Assembly: GCA_013362835.1 (NCBI GenBank) | Contig: JABFVJ010000433.1 | Location: 1-6,991 of the forward strand | DNA: 6,991 nt | Direction: 5' to 3' | DNA from: Nonomuraea sp. | GTDB lineage: Bacteria; Actinomycetota; Actinomycetes; Streptosporangiales; Streptosporangiaceae | Shown: one piece after another, positions 1-6,472 of the stretch | How the letters are laid out: the number at the start of each line of letters is the position of its first letter | Numbering within the stretch: the stretch's first letter is position 1 | The notes under the pieces: model-generated | Seen by the model: the letters and a program-made list of their open reading frames with translations, nothing else | What the model was told of the DNA's origin: nothing | The model's database searches: none | Program-made: the position numbers and the translations under genes

Positions 1-944
1 GAGCCGCCCTCGAACAGGCCGAGCAGCAGCCTGACCATGGCCGCCGCCTGCTCGGCCACCGGATGCCTGAGCGTGGTCAGCGGCGGCTCGGTGTACTTGG
101 CCGCCTCGATGTCGTCGAACCCGACCACCGCCACGTCGTCGGGCACCCTGCGCCCCGCCTGCCGCAACGCCTGCAGCGCGCCGACGGCCATCAGGTCGTT
201 GGCCACGAACACCGCGTCGAGCGCGGGGTCGTCGCCGAGGAGCTGGCGCATCGCGATGGCCCCCGACTCCCGCGTGAAGTCGCCCACGGCGACGATCGAG
301 CGGCGGTCGGAGTCGCGCAGCACGTTGCGGTAGCCGGTCAGGCGGTCCTGGCCGGCGATCATGTCCTGCGGGCCCGCGATCGTGGCGATCCTGCGCCGCC
401 CCGACTCGACCAGGTGGCGCACGCCCGACTCGGCCCCGCCCACGTTGTCGTTGTCGACGAACGGGATGTCGACCGGCACGGCCGGACGCCCGTAGGAGAC
501 CACGGGGACGCGCAGGCGCGACAGCGCGGCCGGCAGGGGGTCGGCGCCGTGCATGGAGAGCAGCATGACGCCGTCGACGTGGCCGCCGGAGATGTAACGC
601 TCCACCCGGGCGTGGCTCTTGGGCGAGGAGGCCAGCATCAGCACGACCTGCTTGTTCATCGCCTCCAGCTCGTAGCTGGCCGACCTGATCGCCGTGGAGA
701 ACAGCGGGTCCTCGGAGAAGACCCGGTGACCGGGCTCGCTGACGACCAGGGCGATCGAGTCGGTGCGCTGGGTGACCAGGCTGCGCGCCGCCGAGTTGGG
801 CACGTAGCCCAGCTCGTCGATCGCGCGCTGGACGGCGTCGCGGATGTGCGGCGCCACGGTCGTCTGGTTGTTGACGACGCGGGAGGCGGTCGCGCGGGAG
901 ACGCCCGCCCTGGCGGCGACCGCCTCCAGCGTCGGGCGTCTCAT
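1..944 (-). CDS. LacI-family transcriptional regulator, CebR-like by context (3' end cut by window edge)
   Basis: Sugar-responsive DNA-binding repressor, likely the regulator of the operon it ends. The 314 visible codons start at the ATG at 944-942, the only start codon in frame between the preceding gene and the helix-turn-helix. An N-terminal LacI helix-turn-helix is clear (residues 4-25, with VSRATASRVVN at 15-25), followed by the hinge helix (PNSAARSL at 49-56, with the minor-groove Leu56). A periplasmic-binding-protein-like effector domain runs from about residue 61 and includes VDNDN and VVGFDD segments. LacI proteins are usually about 335-345 aa, so some 20-30 residues lie off the window. 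It follows the beta-glucosidase by 32 bases on the same strand, so it is probably the last gene of the operon and represses itself. No good Shine-Dalgarno precedes it; GGTG near 950-953 is the best candidate. The family is certain. That it binds the palindromes at 5425-5521, and that its effector is cellobiose-like, are inferences. Confidence 0.93.
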   Translation of the reverse strand, partial: MRRPTLEAVAARAGVSRATASRVVNNQTTVAPHIRDAVQRAIDELGYVPNSAARSLVTQRTDSIALVVSEPGHRVFSEDPLFSTAIRSASYELEAMNKQVVLMLASSPKSHARVERYISGGHVDGVMLLSMHGADPLPAALSRLRVPVVSYGRPAVPVDIPFVDNDNVGGAESGVRHLVESGRRRIATIAGPQDMIAGQDRLTGYRNVLRDSDRRSIVAVGDFTRESGAIAMRQLLGDDPALDAVFVANDLMAVGALQALRQAGRRVPDDVAVVGFDDIEAAKYTEPPLTTLRHPVAEQAAAMVRLLLGLFEGG

Positions 945-976
945 GACTGCACCAAGAGGGAGAGCACGTAAAAAAT

Positions 977-2347
977 CTACAGGCCGTTTCTGCCGATCAC
1001 GTCGCGGTACCACAGAGCGCTGTCCTTGGGGACCCGCTTCTGCGTCCCGTAGTCCACGTGCACGATGCCGAACCTGCGCCGGTAGCCCTCCGCCCACTCG
1101 AAGTTGTCCAGCAGCGACCAGACGAGGTAGCCGCGCAGGTCGGCGCCCGCCTCGATGGCCCGGTGCACCTCGCGCAGATGCCCGTCCAGGTACGCCACGC
1201 GGTCGTCGTCGTGCACCTGCCCGTCCTCGACGACGTCCTCGAAGGCCGCGCCGTTCTCGGTGACCATGAGCCCGACCTGGGGGTAGTCCTGGGAGAGCCG
1301 TACGAGCAGCCTGGACAGGCCGTCGGGCACGATCGGCCAGCCCATCGCGGTGACCGGCGCGTCCGCCGTGGCGAAGCGCACCCCCTCCGAGCCCGGCCAC
1401 GCGGCGTCGGCGGGCAGGCCGGGGCCGGACTCGACCACGCACGGGTTGTAGTAGTTGACCCCGATCAGGTCGATCGGCGCGTTGATCAGCTCCAGGTCGC
1501 CGTCCTGGATGTGCGCGGTCCCGCCGTTGCGCCCGGCCGCCGCGAGCACTTCCTCCGGGTACGTGCCGTACACGGCCGGGTCGAGGAACTGCCTGGTCAG
1601 CAGCGTGTGGACGCGGTGGGCGACGGCCGCGTCCGCCTCGCTCGGGACCGCCGCCGGGTCGTTGACCTGGGCCGGGGTGAGCACCGGCGCCGAGTTGACC
1701 ACGAGCATGATGCTGCGCGCCCCCGCGGAGCGCAGCGCCCGCGCCGCCAGGCCGTGACCGAGCAGCAGGTGGTGGGCCGAGCGCATGGCGTCGGCCGGGT
1801 CGCGGCGGCCGGGCGCGTGCACGCCGTTGCCGTAGCCGAGGAACGCCGACACCCACGGCTCGTTCAGCGTCGCCCAGTCGCCGACGCGGTCGCCGAGCCG
1901 GTCGTGCACGGCCTGGGCGTACTCGGCGAACCGGTAGGCGGTGTCGCGGTTCGTCCAGCCGCCGAGGTCTTCGAGGGCTTGGGGAAGATCCCAGTGGTAA
2001 AGCGTCACATAGGGCGAAATTTCGGCTTCAAGTAGTTCATCTACGAGCTTGTCGTAGAAGGCTAGTCCGCCTGGGTTGATCGGTCCTGAGCCGTCCGGCT
2101 GGACGCGCGGCCACGCCACCGAGAACCGGTAGGCCCCGAGGCGCAGCTCGCGCATCAGCCCGACGTCGTCCTTGTACCGGTGGTAATGGTCGCAGGCCAC
2201 GTCACCGGTGTCGCCGTCGGCCACGTTCCCGGGGGTGTGGGAGAAGGTGTCCCAGATCGACCGGCCCCGCCCGTCCTCCTTGACCGCCCCCTCGATCTGG
2301 TACGAGGCCGTGGCGGCGCCCCAGACGAATTCCTCGGGAAAGATCAT
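977..2347 (-). CDS. bglC: GH1 beta-glucosidase, cytoplasmic
   Basis: Retaining glycoside hydrolase family 1 enzyme, expected to cleave imported cellobiose and short beta-glucosides to glucose. The 456 aa are full length for bacterial GH1. All the usual active-site residues are visible: Gln17, His118-Trp119, Asn162 and acid/base Glu163 in TLNEP (160-164), Asn298/Tyr300, nucleophile Glu364 in VTENG (362-366), Trp410, and Glu417-Trp418. The N-terminal signature FVWGAATASYQIEG (7-20) is intact. There is no signal peptide, so it acts in the cytoplasm. The ATG at 2347-2345 overlaps the TGA of the upstream permease by four bases (ATGA), and an AAGGAG lies 10 bases upstream of the ATG at 2358-2363. 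The stop is TAG at 979-977. Codons of residues 92-126 are oddly A/T-ending (see the island at 1970-2074). The family is certain. The cellobiose preference is inferred from the transporter genes; 6-phospho substrates are unlikely because the uptake system is an ABC transporter, not a PTS. Confidence 0.95.
   Translation of the reverse strand: MIFPEEFVWGAATASYQIEGAVKEDGRGRSIWDTFSHTPGNVADGDTGDVACDHYHRYKDDVGLMRELRLGAYRFSVAWPRVQPDGSGPINPGGLAFYDKLVDELLEAEISPYVTLYHWDLPQALEDLGGWTNRDTAYRFAEYAQAVHDRLGDRVGDWATLNEPWVSAFLGYGNGVHAPGRRDPADAMRSAHHLLLGHGLAARALRSAGARSIMLVVNSAPVLTPAQVNDPAAVPSEADAAVAHRVHTLLTRQFLDPAVYGTYPEEVLAAAGRNGGTAHIQDGDLELINAPIDLIGVNYYNPCVVESGPGLPADAAWPGSEGVRFATADAPVTAMGWPIVPDGLSRLLVRLSQDYPQVGLMVTENGAAFEDVVEDGQVHDDDRVAYLDGHLREVHRAIEAGADLRGYLVWSLLDNFEWAEGYRRRFGIVHVDYGTQKRVPKDSALWYRDVIGRNGL
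1970..2074 (-). other. Low-GC, atypical-codon island inside the beta-glucosidase gene
   Basis: In 1981-2080, 51 of 100 bases are G or C, in a window that is otherwise strongly GC-rich. Reading residues 92-126 of the enzyme, 17 of 35 codons end in A or T (for example CTA at residues 95 and 105, CTT at 106, 116 and 121, GAA at 104, 107, 109 and 126, ATT at 110, TAT at 113), whereas such codons are rare in the rest of the operon. The encoded protein is ordinary GH1 sequence and the reading frame is intact. The island contains the perfect 10-bp palindrome CGAAATTTCG at 2015-2024. Its cause is not known. Confidence 0.7.
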
Positions 2348-3147
2348 CCCTTAACAGCTCCTTGCATGATTCCACCGATGATTTGCCTGCCGAACAGGAC
2401 GAAGACCGCCACGAGCGGCAGGACGCCGACCGCCGTGCCCGCCAGGCCCAGCACGTAGTCGTTGACGTACCCGCTGGCCAGCGTCGACAGGGCCACCTGC
2501 ACGGTCGGGCTGTCCGGGTTGAGCACGACCAGCGGCCAGAAGTAGTCGTTCCAGGCCGACATGAACGTCAGCATCCCGAGCACGGCGGCGGCCGGCCGCG
2601 CGGCGGGCAGCACGACGTGCCAGAACAGCCCCCACGTCGTGCAGCCGTCGACCCGCCCGGCCTCCAGCAGCTCGTCCGGCAGCGCCCGCGTCAGGTACTG
2701 CGTCATGAAGAACACGCCGAACGCGTTGACCAGCGCCGGCACGATCAGCGCGTAGTTCGTGCCGGTCCACTCCAGCTTCACCATGAGCAGGTAGAGCGGG
2801 ATGATGCCGAGCTGGGCCGGGACCATCATGGTCGCCACGGTGATCACGAGCATGGCGTTCCTGCCCCTGAACCGCAGCTTGGCGAAGGCGAACCCGGCCA
2901 GCGTCGAGAAGAACATCACCGCGACCGCGATCGACCCGGCCACGATGACCGAGTTGAGCAGCGCCAGCCCGAACGGCACGGTGTCGAACACGCGCGACAC
3001 GTTCGCGAAGAAGTTGCCGCCGGGCAGCAGCGGCGGCGGCACCTCCGCCAGCGCCGAGTTGTGCCGGGAGGCCACCACGACGCTGTAGTAGAGCGGGAAC
3101 GCGGAGAAGAAGGCGACCGCGACGAGGGTCAGGTATCGGAGTCTCAT
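2344..3147 (-). CDS. cebG: ABC sugar transporter permease (CebG-like, MalG type)
   Basis: Second inner-membrane channel subunit of the carbohydrate importer; it pairs with the permease encoded just upstream. The protein is 267 aa, close to the usual 270-300 for this class. It shows about six hydrophobic segments (roughly residues 5-25, 62-85, 97-122, 132-150, 184-205, 232-255). The cytoplasmic EAA loop that docks onto the ATPase is at 162-181, with EAGRVDG and a closing Pro181. The C-terminus GGIMQGAVKG is typical of MalG/CebG-type subunits. I chose the ATG at 3147-3145 because its ATGA overlaps the stop of the upstream permease. An open frame continues upstream to 3639, but that part only shadows the neighbouring gene. 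Translation is probably coupled to that neighbour, helped by AAGGGCGGG just upstream. The permease family is certain. The cello-oligosaccharide role rests on neighbours. Confidence 0.92.
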   Translation of the reverse strand: MRLRYLTLVAVAFFSAFPLYYSVVVASRHNSALAEVPPPLLPGGNFFANVSRVFDTVPFGLALLNSVIVAGSIAVAVMFFSTLAGFAFAKLRFRGRNAMLVITVATMMVPAQLGIIPLYLLMVKLEWTGTNYALIVPALVNAFGVFFMTQYLTRALPDELLEAGRVDGCTTWGLFWHVVLPAARPAAAVLGMLTFMSAWNDYFWPLVVLNPDSPTVQVALSTLASGYVNDYVLGLAGTAVGVLPLVAVFVLFGRQIIGGIMQGAVKG

Positions 3148-4103
3148 ATCGTCCCGCCCTTCACCCGGCGGCTGATCAGGAAGTTGATCCCGGCGGCGAT
3201 CACCACGACCAGGAACATCAGCCAGGACGCCGCCGAGGCGTAGCCGAAGTCGAACTTGGTGAAGCCCTGCTCGTAGACGAACAGCGCGAGCGTCTGGAAC
3301 TGCCGGTCGGGGCCGCCGCTCGCCGCGCCGCCGCCCGCGCCGCTGCTCTGGCCGAACAGCAGGGGCTCGGCGATGATCTGCATCGCGCCGATCGTGGAGA
3401 CGATGACCACGAAGACGATCGTGGGCCGGATCATCGGGATGGTGATCCTGCGCAGCTGGGTGAAGTTGCTCGCGCCGTCGAGGGTGGCCGCCTCGTACAG
3501 GTCGCGCGGTACGGCCTGCATGGCAGCGAGGAAGATGAGCGCGTTGTAGCCGGTCCAGCGCCACATGATCATCACCGAGAGCGCGATGTGCGAGGTCGCG
3601 GTGCCGGCCGCCCAGTCGATCTCGCCGATGCCGAACCACGACAGCACCCAGTTGATCAGTCCGAAGTCCCGGCCGAAGAGCTGGCTGAAGATCACGACCA
3701 CGGCCACCACGCTGGTGACGTTGGGCAGCAACATCGAGATGCGCAGCAGGGTCTGGAAGCGCAGCCGCCGGTTCAGCAGGTGGGCGAGCCAGATGGCCAG
3801 CAGCAGCTGCGGCACGGTGGACAGCACGCCGATGGAGAGCGTGTTGAACGTGGCGTTCCAGAAGTATCCGTCGGCCAGCAGCGTCTGGAAGTTCTTCGCG
3901 CCGACGAACGTGTGCTCCTCCGACAGCAGGGTCCAGTCGTGCAGGCTGACCCAGGCGGTGTAGACGAGCGGGAACAGGCCGAAGGCGCAGAACAGCAGGA
4001 AGAAGGGGGCGACGTAGGCGTACGGCGACACCCTCACGTCGAGGGTGTGCCGTACGCTACGCCGCCGGCGCCGGGACGGCACCGACAGCGGGAGCGTACT
4101 CAT
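3144..4103 (-). CDS. cebF: ABC sugar transporter permease (CebF-like, MalF type)
   Basis: First inner-membrane channel subunit of the importer. The 319 aa open with a positively charged cytoplasmic tail (five arginines at 11-15). Six likely membrane segments follow (about 30-53, 90-110, 123-143, 172-196, 227-248, 288-311). The EAA loop is clear at 204-223 (EAATLDGA, ending in Pro223). Segments such as LLPNVTSV (125-132) and MWRWTGYNALI (180-190) agree with Streptomyces CebF as I remember it. An odd Gly/Ser-rich stretch (residues 251-264) sits in the loop between the last two membrane segments. The ATG at 4103-4101 overlaps the TGA of the binding-protein gene (ATGA). A longer frame to 4139 is rejected because it would run into that gene without a ribosome site. 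No strong Shine-Dalgarno is visible, consistent with translational coupling. The family is certain; the substrate assignment is good but not proven. Confidence 0.93.
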   Translation of the reverse strand: MSTLPLSVPSRRRRRSVRHTLDVRVSPYAYVAPFFLLFCAFGLFPLVYTAWVSLHDWTLLSEEHTFVGAKNFQTLLADGYFWNATFNTLSIGVLSTVPQLLLAIWLAHLLNRRLRFQTLLRISMLLPNVTSVVAVVVIFSQLFGRDFGLINWVLSWFGIGEIDWAAGTATSHIALSVMIMWRWTGYNALIFLAAMQAVPRDLYEAATLDGASNFTQLRRITIPMIRPTIVFVVIVSTIGAMQIIAEPLLFGQSSGAGGGAASGGPDRQFQTLALFVYEQGFTKFDFGYASAASWLMFLVVVIAAGINFLISRRVKGGTI

Positions 4104-5392
4104 TTGATCTTCTGGACGTCCTGGAGAACCTGCGCCCACGCCTCGTCGGGCGTCTGCTTGCCCTGCTCGACCCGGCCGAGACCGTCACCGATCGCCACCC
4201 GTACGTCGGCCTCCTTCGGGCCGAGGTGCTGCGGCTTGAGGGCCTTGGCGGCCTCGGAGTAGATCTTGCCGATGGGGGCGTCGCCGAAGAACGGCTTGGT
4301 GAAGTTCTGGATCGACGGGTCGTCGTACAGGGCCGGGATCGACGGGAAGGTGCCCTCCTCCTTGAAGACCTTGGCCTGGTTCTCCTTGGAGGTGAGGAAG
4401 TCGATCAGCTCGGCCGCCTCCTTCGGGTGCTTGCTCTGCTTGGGCACCATCAGGTGCGAGCCGCCGCTGTTGCCCGAGCCGCCCGGGACGGTCGCGATGT
4501 CCCACTTGCCGGAGGCGTCCTTGGCCTGCTCCTGGATGAAGCCGGTCATCCAGGCCGGGCAGATGATCGTGGCGAACGAGCCCTTGGCGAAGCCGGTGTT
4601 CCACGGCGGCGAGAAGGCGGCCAGCTTGGCGGTCAGGCCCTCCTGCGTGAGCTGGTTGGACAGGTCCCACGCCTTCTTCACGTCGGGGTTGCTGGCCACG
4701 ATGATCTGGTCCTGGGCGTCGTACAGGCCGACGGGGGCCTGGTTGACCATGGCGCGGAAGATCTCGCCGGGGGAGTCGACGTACTTGGCGCCCGCGACGT
4801 TCGCGGCGGCGAACTTCTTGCCGGTCTCGATGTACTGCTCCCAGGTGGGCCAGAGAGCGCTCACTGCGGCGCGGTCGTCCGGCAGCCCGGCCTTCTTGAA
4901 CAGGTCCTTGCGGTAGCACATGGCCAGGCCGCCGACGTCGGTGCCGAGCCCGAGGACCTGCTGACCGTCCTTGCTGAGGCCCTGCTGCCACTTCCAGTCG
5001 AGGTAGTCGCCCTGGCGCTTGTCGAGCCCGTACTGCTTGAGGTCGACGAACTTGCCCGGCTGCGAGGTGAACGTGCTGATGTAGCCGACCTCGACGGCCT
5101 CGACGTCGCTCGCTCCGGCGTTCGTGGCCAGGCGCTTGACCAGGTTGTTGTGGTGGTCGTTGAACTGGGTGACGGCCTCGACGATCTCGATGTTCGGGTG
5201 GGTCTTCTTGTATTCCTCGTAGAGCGGCTTGAAGCCGAAGTCGCCGAACAGGCCGACGGACAGCTTGATCTTCTCGGCCGGTTTGGCGCTCGCCTCGGTG
5301 GCCGAGCCGTCTCCGCCGCCGCAGGCCGTCGCCAGCGCCAGCAGCGACGCGGTCAGTACGGGCAGGGCCAGCCGTCGGATACGAGGGGTCAT
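4100..5392 (-). CDS. cebE: Sugar ABC transporter substrate-binding lipoprotein (CebE-like)
   Basis: Extracellular, membrane-anchored receptor that captures the sugar and delivers it to the two permeases. The 430 aa begin with a lipoprotein signal peptide: basic N-terminus (R4, R6, R7), hydrophobic core 8-20, and cleavage before Cys24 in ATAC, followed by a Gly/Ser-rich linker. The mature part is a family 1 solute-binding fold. Segments such as DHHNNLVKRLAT (79-90), SQPGKF (110-115), GLGTDVGGLAMCYR (148-161), SALWPTWEQYIETGKKF (178-194) and GRVEQGKQTP (406-415) closely resemble Streptomyces CebE as I recall it, which supports cellobiose/cellotriose as ligand. The start is set at the ATG at 5392-5390 because a strong AGGAGGG lies five bases upstream; an in-frame start at 5443 would fall within the operator. 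It is the first gene of the operon and overlaps the next by ATGA. Arg6-Arg7 do not form a full Tat motif. Confidence 0.94.
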   Translation of the reverse strand: MTPRIRRLALPVLTASLLALATACGGGDGSATEASAKPAEKIKLSVGLFGDFGFKPLYEEYKKTHPNIEIVEAVTQFNDHHNNLVKRLATNAGASDVEAVEVGYISTFTSQPGKFVDLKQYGLDKRQGDYLDWKWQQGLSKDGQQVLGLGTDVGGLAMCYRKDLFKKAGLPDDRAAVSALWPTWEQYIETGKKFAAANVAGAKYVDSPGEIFRAMVNQAPVGLYDAQDQIIVASNPDVKKAWDLSNQLTQEGLTAKLAAFSPPWNTGFAKGSFATIICPAWMTGFIQEQAKDASGKWDIATVPGGSGNSGGSHLMVPKQSKHPKEAAELIDFLTSKENQAKVFKEEGTFPSIPALYDDPSIQNFTKPFFGDAPIGKIYSEAAKALKPQHLGPKEADVRVAIGDGLGRVEQGKQTPDEAWAQVLQDVQKIK

Positions 5393-5397
5393 GGAAA

Positions 5398-5404
5398 CCC
5401 TCCT
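5398..5404 (-). promoter_or_regulatory. Ribosome binding site of the binding-protein gene
   Basis: AGGAGGG lies five bases before the ATG at 5392. It decides between this start and an in-frame ATG at 5443. It is the strongest Shine-Dalgarno of the operon and presumably drives the coupled genes behind it. Confidence 0.9.
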
Positions 5405-5424
5405 GGGTTGTGCCGGGGGATGTG

Positions 5425-5442
5425 TGAGAGAGCGCTCTCTCA
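5425..5442. promoter_or_regulatory. Operator O1: perfect 18-bp palindrome, LacI-family type
   Basis: TGAGAGAGCGCTCTCTCA is its own reverse complement over all 18 bases. The CG centre and GAGCGCTC core are standard for LacI-family operators; the published CebR site TGGGAGCGCTCCCA shares this core. It begins a few bases downstream of the predicted -10 box, so it would cover the transcription start, and it lies about 20 bases before the ribosome site. Bound repressor would block initiation. The site is seen directly; binding by the regulator at 1-944 is inferred. Confidence 0.88.
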
Positions 5443-5444
5443 AG

Positions 5445-5474
5445 AGGTTCGCGGCCTCCAGGGCCCGCTGTCAA
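5445..5474 (-). promoter_or_regulatory. Predicted housekeeping-type promoter of the sugar operon
   Basis: A consensus -35 box TTGACA is at 5474-5469. Eighteen bases later GAACCT (5450-5445) is a weak -10 box that keeps the A at position 2 and the T at position 6. Transcription would begin near 5438, inside operator O1, leaving a leader of roughly 45 bases. The -35 box is convincing. The -10 box and exact start are tentative. Confidence 0.65.
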
Positions 5475-5484
5475 CGGCGATTCC

Positions 5485-5503
5485 GATAACGATCGGAGTT
5501 ATC
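5485..5503. repeat. Inverted repeat GATAAC-N7-GTTATC upstream of the promoter
   Basis: Two 6-bp arms (5485-5490 and 5498-5503) are separated by seven bases. Within it lies an overlapping shorter repeat, CCGAT (5483-5487) with ATCGG (5492-5496). The centre lies about 56 bases upstream of the predicted start of transcription, and the right arm abuts operator O2. The spacing would suit a second regulator. No protein can be named from the sequence. Confidence 0.5.
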
Positions 5504-5521
5504 TGAGAGAGCGCGTTCACA
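5504..5521. promoter_or_regulatory. Operator O2: degenerate second copy of the palindrome
   Basis: TGAGAGAGCGCGTTCACA matches O1 at 14 of 18 positions. The left half plus the central CGC are identical and the differences fall in the right half. It starts 79 bp from O1, about 7.5 helical turns, upstream of the -35 box and 48 bases beyond the end of the kinase gene. It is a plausible auxiliary site for the same repressor. Binding is inferred. Confidence 0.65.
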
Positions 5522-5569
5522 AGCGTTCCGGGACGCCGGGCCTGCCGTGCCGGGATGAGGAGGGGGCCG

Positions 5570-6460
5570 TCAGCGGCTGAGCACGCGTCCGACCATGCGG
5601 GCGTACATGCGGCCGGGGCTCGGGGCCTGGGTGAGGAAGCCGGGCAACATGGGCAGCTCGACGGCGAAGGGGGCGAGCCGCTCGTACAGCTCGTTCGCGT
5701 CGGCGGGGCGGTCCTCCGGCTGCTTCTCCAGCAGCTCGGCCAGGAGCGCGCCCAGCTTGTCGGGAAGGCCGGGAATGGCCGGCGGGCGCTCCTTGACCTG
5801 CTGCTCGAACACCACGTAGTCGGTCGGCCCGGTGAACAGCTGCCGCCCGGTCAGCATCTCGTGCAGCACGCAGCCGAGCGAGTACAGGTCGCTGCGCGGC
5901 TCGGCCACGCCGTGCTGGATCTGCTCGGGCGCCATGTACGCCGGTGTCCCCAGGATCTGCCCGATCCTCGTGAACGTGGTGACGTCGGCGTCCCGCAGCA
6001 GCGCGAGCCCGAAGTCGAGCACCTTGACGCTGCCGTCGGGGCAGAGCATGAGGTTGGTCGGCTTGAGGTCGCGGTGGCAGATCGCCAGGGCGTGGGCCGC
6101 CGACAGCACCGCGCACGCCTGGGCCGCGATCGCCGCCGCCCACGGCACCGGCAGCGGGCCGTGCTCGCTGACCACGTCGGCCACCGTGACGCCCTCGATG
6201 AACTGCATCACCTGGAAGAGCCGCTGCTCGTGGGTGCCGAAGTCGTAGAGCACGGGCGCGCCCGGATGCTCCAGCCTGGCCAGGATGCGGGCCTCGCGGA
6301 TGAACCGGCGTTCCAGCTCGTGGTCGGGCCCGCTCGGCAGCCTGAGCAGCTTCACCGCGACCCTGCGGTCGAGGTGGCGGTCGTGACCCGCGTAGACCGC
6401 GCCCATGCCGCCCTGCCCGAGAGGGAGGTCGTCGAGCTCATAGCGGTCACCGATGACCAT
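5570..6460 (-). CDS. Hanks-type serine/threonine protein kinase, soluble
   Basis: Protein kinase that phosphorylates Ser/Thr; its substrate is unknown. The 296 aa hold one complete catalytic domain (about residues 7-265). Visible motifs are the glycine loop GQGGMGAVY (15-23), ATP-binding Lys37 in VAVK, Glu56, catalytic loop HRDLKPTN (129-136, Asp131), DFG (149-151), a Thr-rich activation loop (T161, T162, T164, T172), APE (177-179), Asp191 and Arg251. All key residues are present, so it should be active. Only about 30 residues follow the domain; no membrane segment, PASTA repeat or other sensor is seen, unlike PknB-type receptor kinases. The ATG at 6460-6458 is supported by GGGGAGGGG just upstream. 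It lies 44 bases after the methylase gene on the same strand, so co-transcription is likely. No clear terminator is visible between its TGA and operator O2. The family is certain; the role is unknown. Confidence 0.95.
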   Translation of the reverse strand: MVIGDRYELDDLPLGQGGMGAVYAGHDRHLDRRVAVKLLRLPSGPDHELERRFIREARILARLEHPGAPVLYDFGTHEQRLFQVMQFIEGVTVADVVSEHGPLPVPWAAAIAAQACAVLSAAHALAICHRDLKPTNLMLCPDGSVKVLDFGLALLRDADVTTFTRIGQILGTPAYMAPEQIQHGVAEPRSDLYSLGCVLHEMLTGRQLFTGPTDYVVFEQQVKERPPAIPGLPDKLGALLAELLEKQPEDRPADANELYERLAPFAVELPMLPGFLTQAPSPGRMYARMVGRVLSR

Positions 6461-6463
6461 TCG

Positions 6464-6472
6464 CCCCTCCCC
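6464..6472 (-). promoter_or_regulatory. Ribosome binding site of the kinase gene
   Basis: GGGGAGGGG on the minus strand places GGAGG five bases before the kinase ATG. It fixes the start and suggests independent, strong translation initiation. Confidence 0.8.

Noticed and set aside
955..967. Possible operator half-site AGAGGGAGAGCAC in the gap before the regulator
   Set aside because: Only one half resembles TGAGAGAGC and there is no matching second half, so it is likely chance.
63..971. Long plus-strand open frames opposite the regulator, and similar ones opposite the other genes (1058-2035, 2362-3243, 4226-5506, 5555-6628)
   Set aside because: They are antisense shadows of GC-rich genes. 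Their translations are Arg/Gly/Val/His-rich without recognisable domains, whereas the minus-strand frames give full conserved families.
964..985. Possible intrinsic terminator after the beta-glucosidase gene (TAGATTTTTT on the minus strand)
   Set aside because: The T run is real, but the only hairpin before it is a three-base-pair GGC/GCC stem, too weak for a terminator.
2015..2024. Perfect 10-bp palindrome CGAAATTTCG inside the beta-glucosidase gene as an operator
   Set aside because: It is short, unlike the LacI operators of this locus, and lies within coding sequence. It is kept only as a remark on the low-GC island.
4185..5474. Minus-strand open frame overlapping the binding-protein gene in another frame
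   Set aside because: It is rich in Arg, Gly and Gln with no domain and no ribosome site, while the other frame encodes a full CebE-like lipoprotein.
5521..5569. Possible terminator after the kinase gene
   Set aside because: The repeated CCGGG units are direct repeats and do not form a stable inverted stem, and no T run follows.
5517..6143. Minus-strand open frame overlapping the kinase gene and running into operator O2
   Set aside because: It is a shadow of the kinase in another frame, with low-complexity translation.
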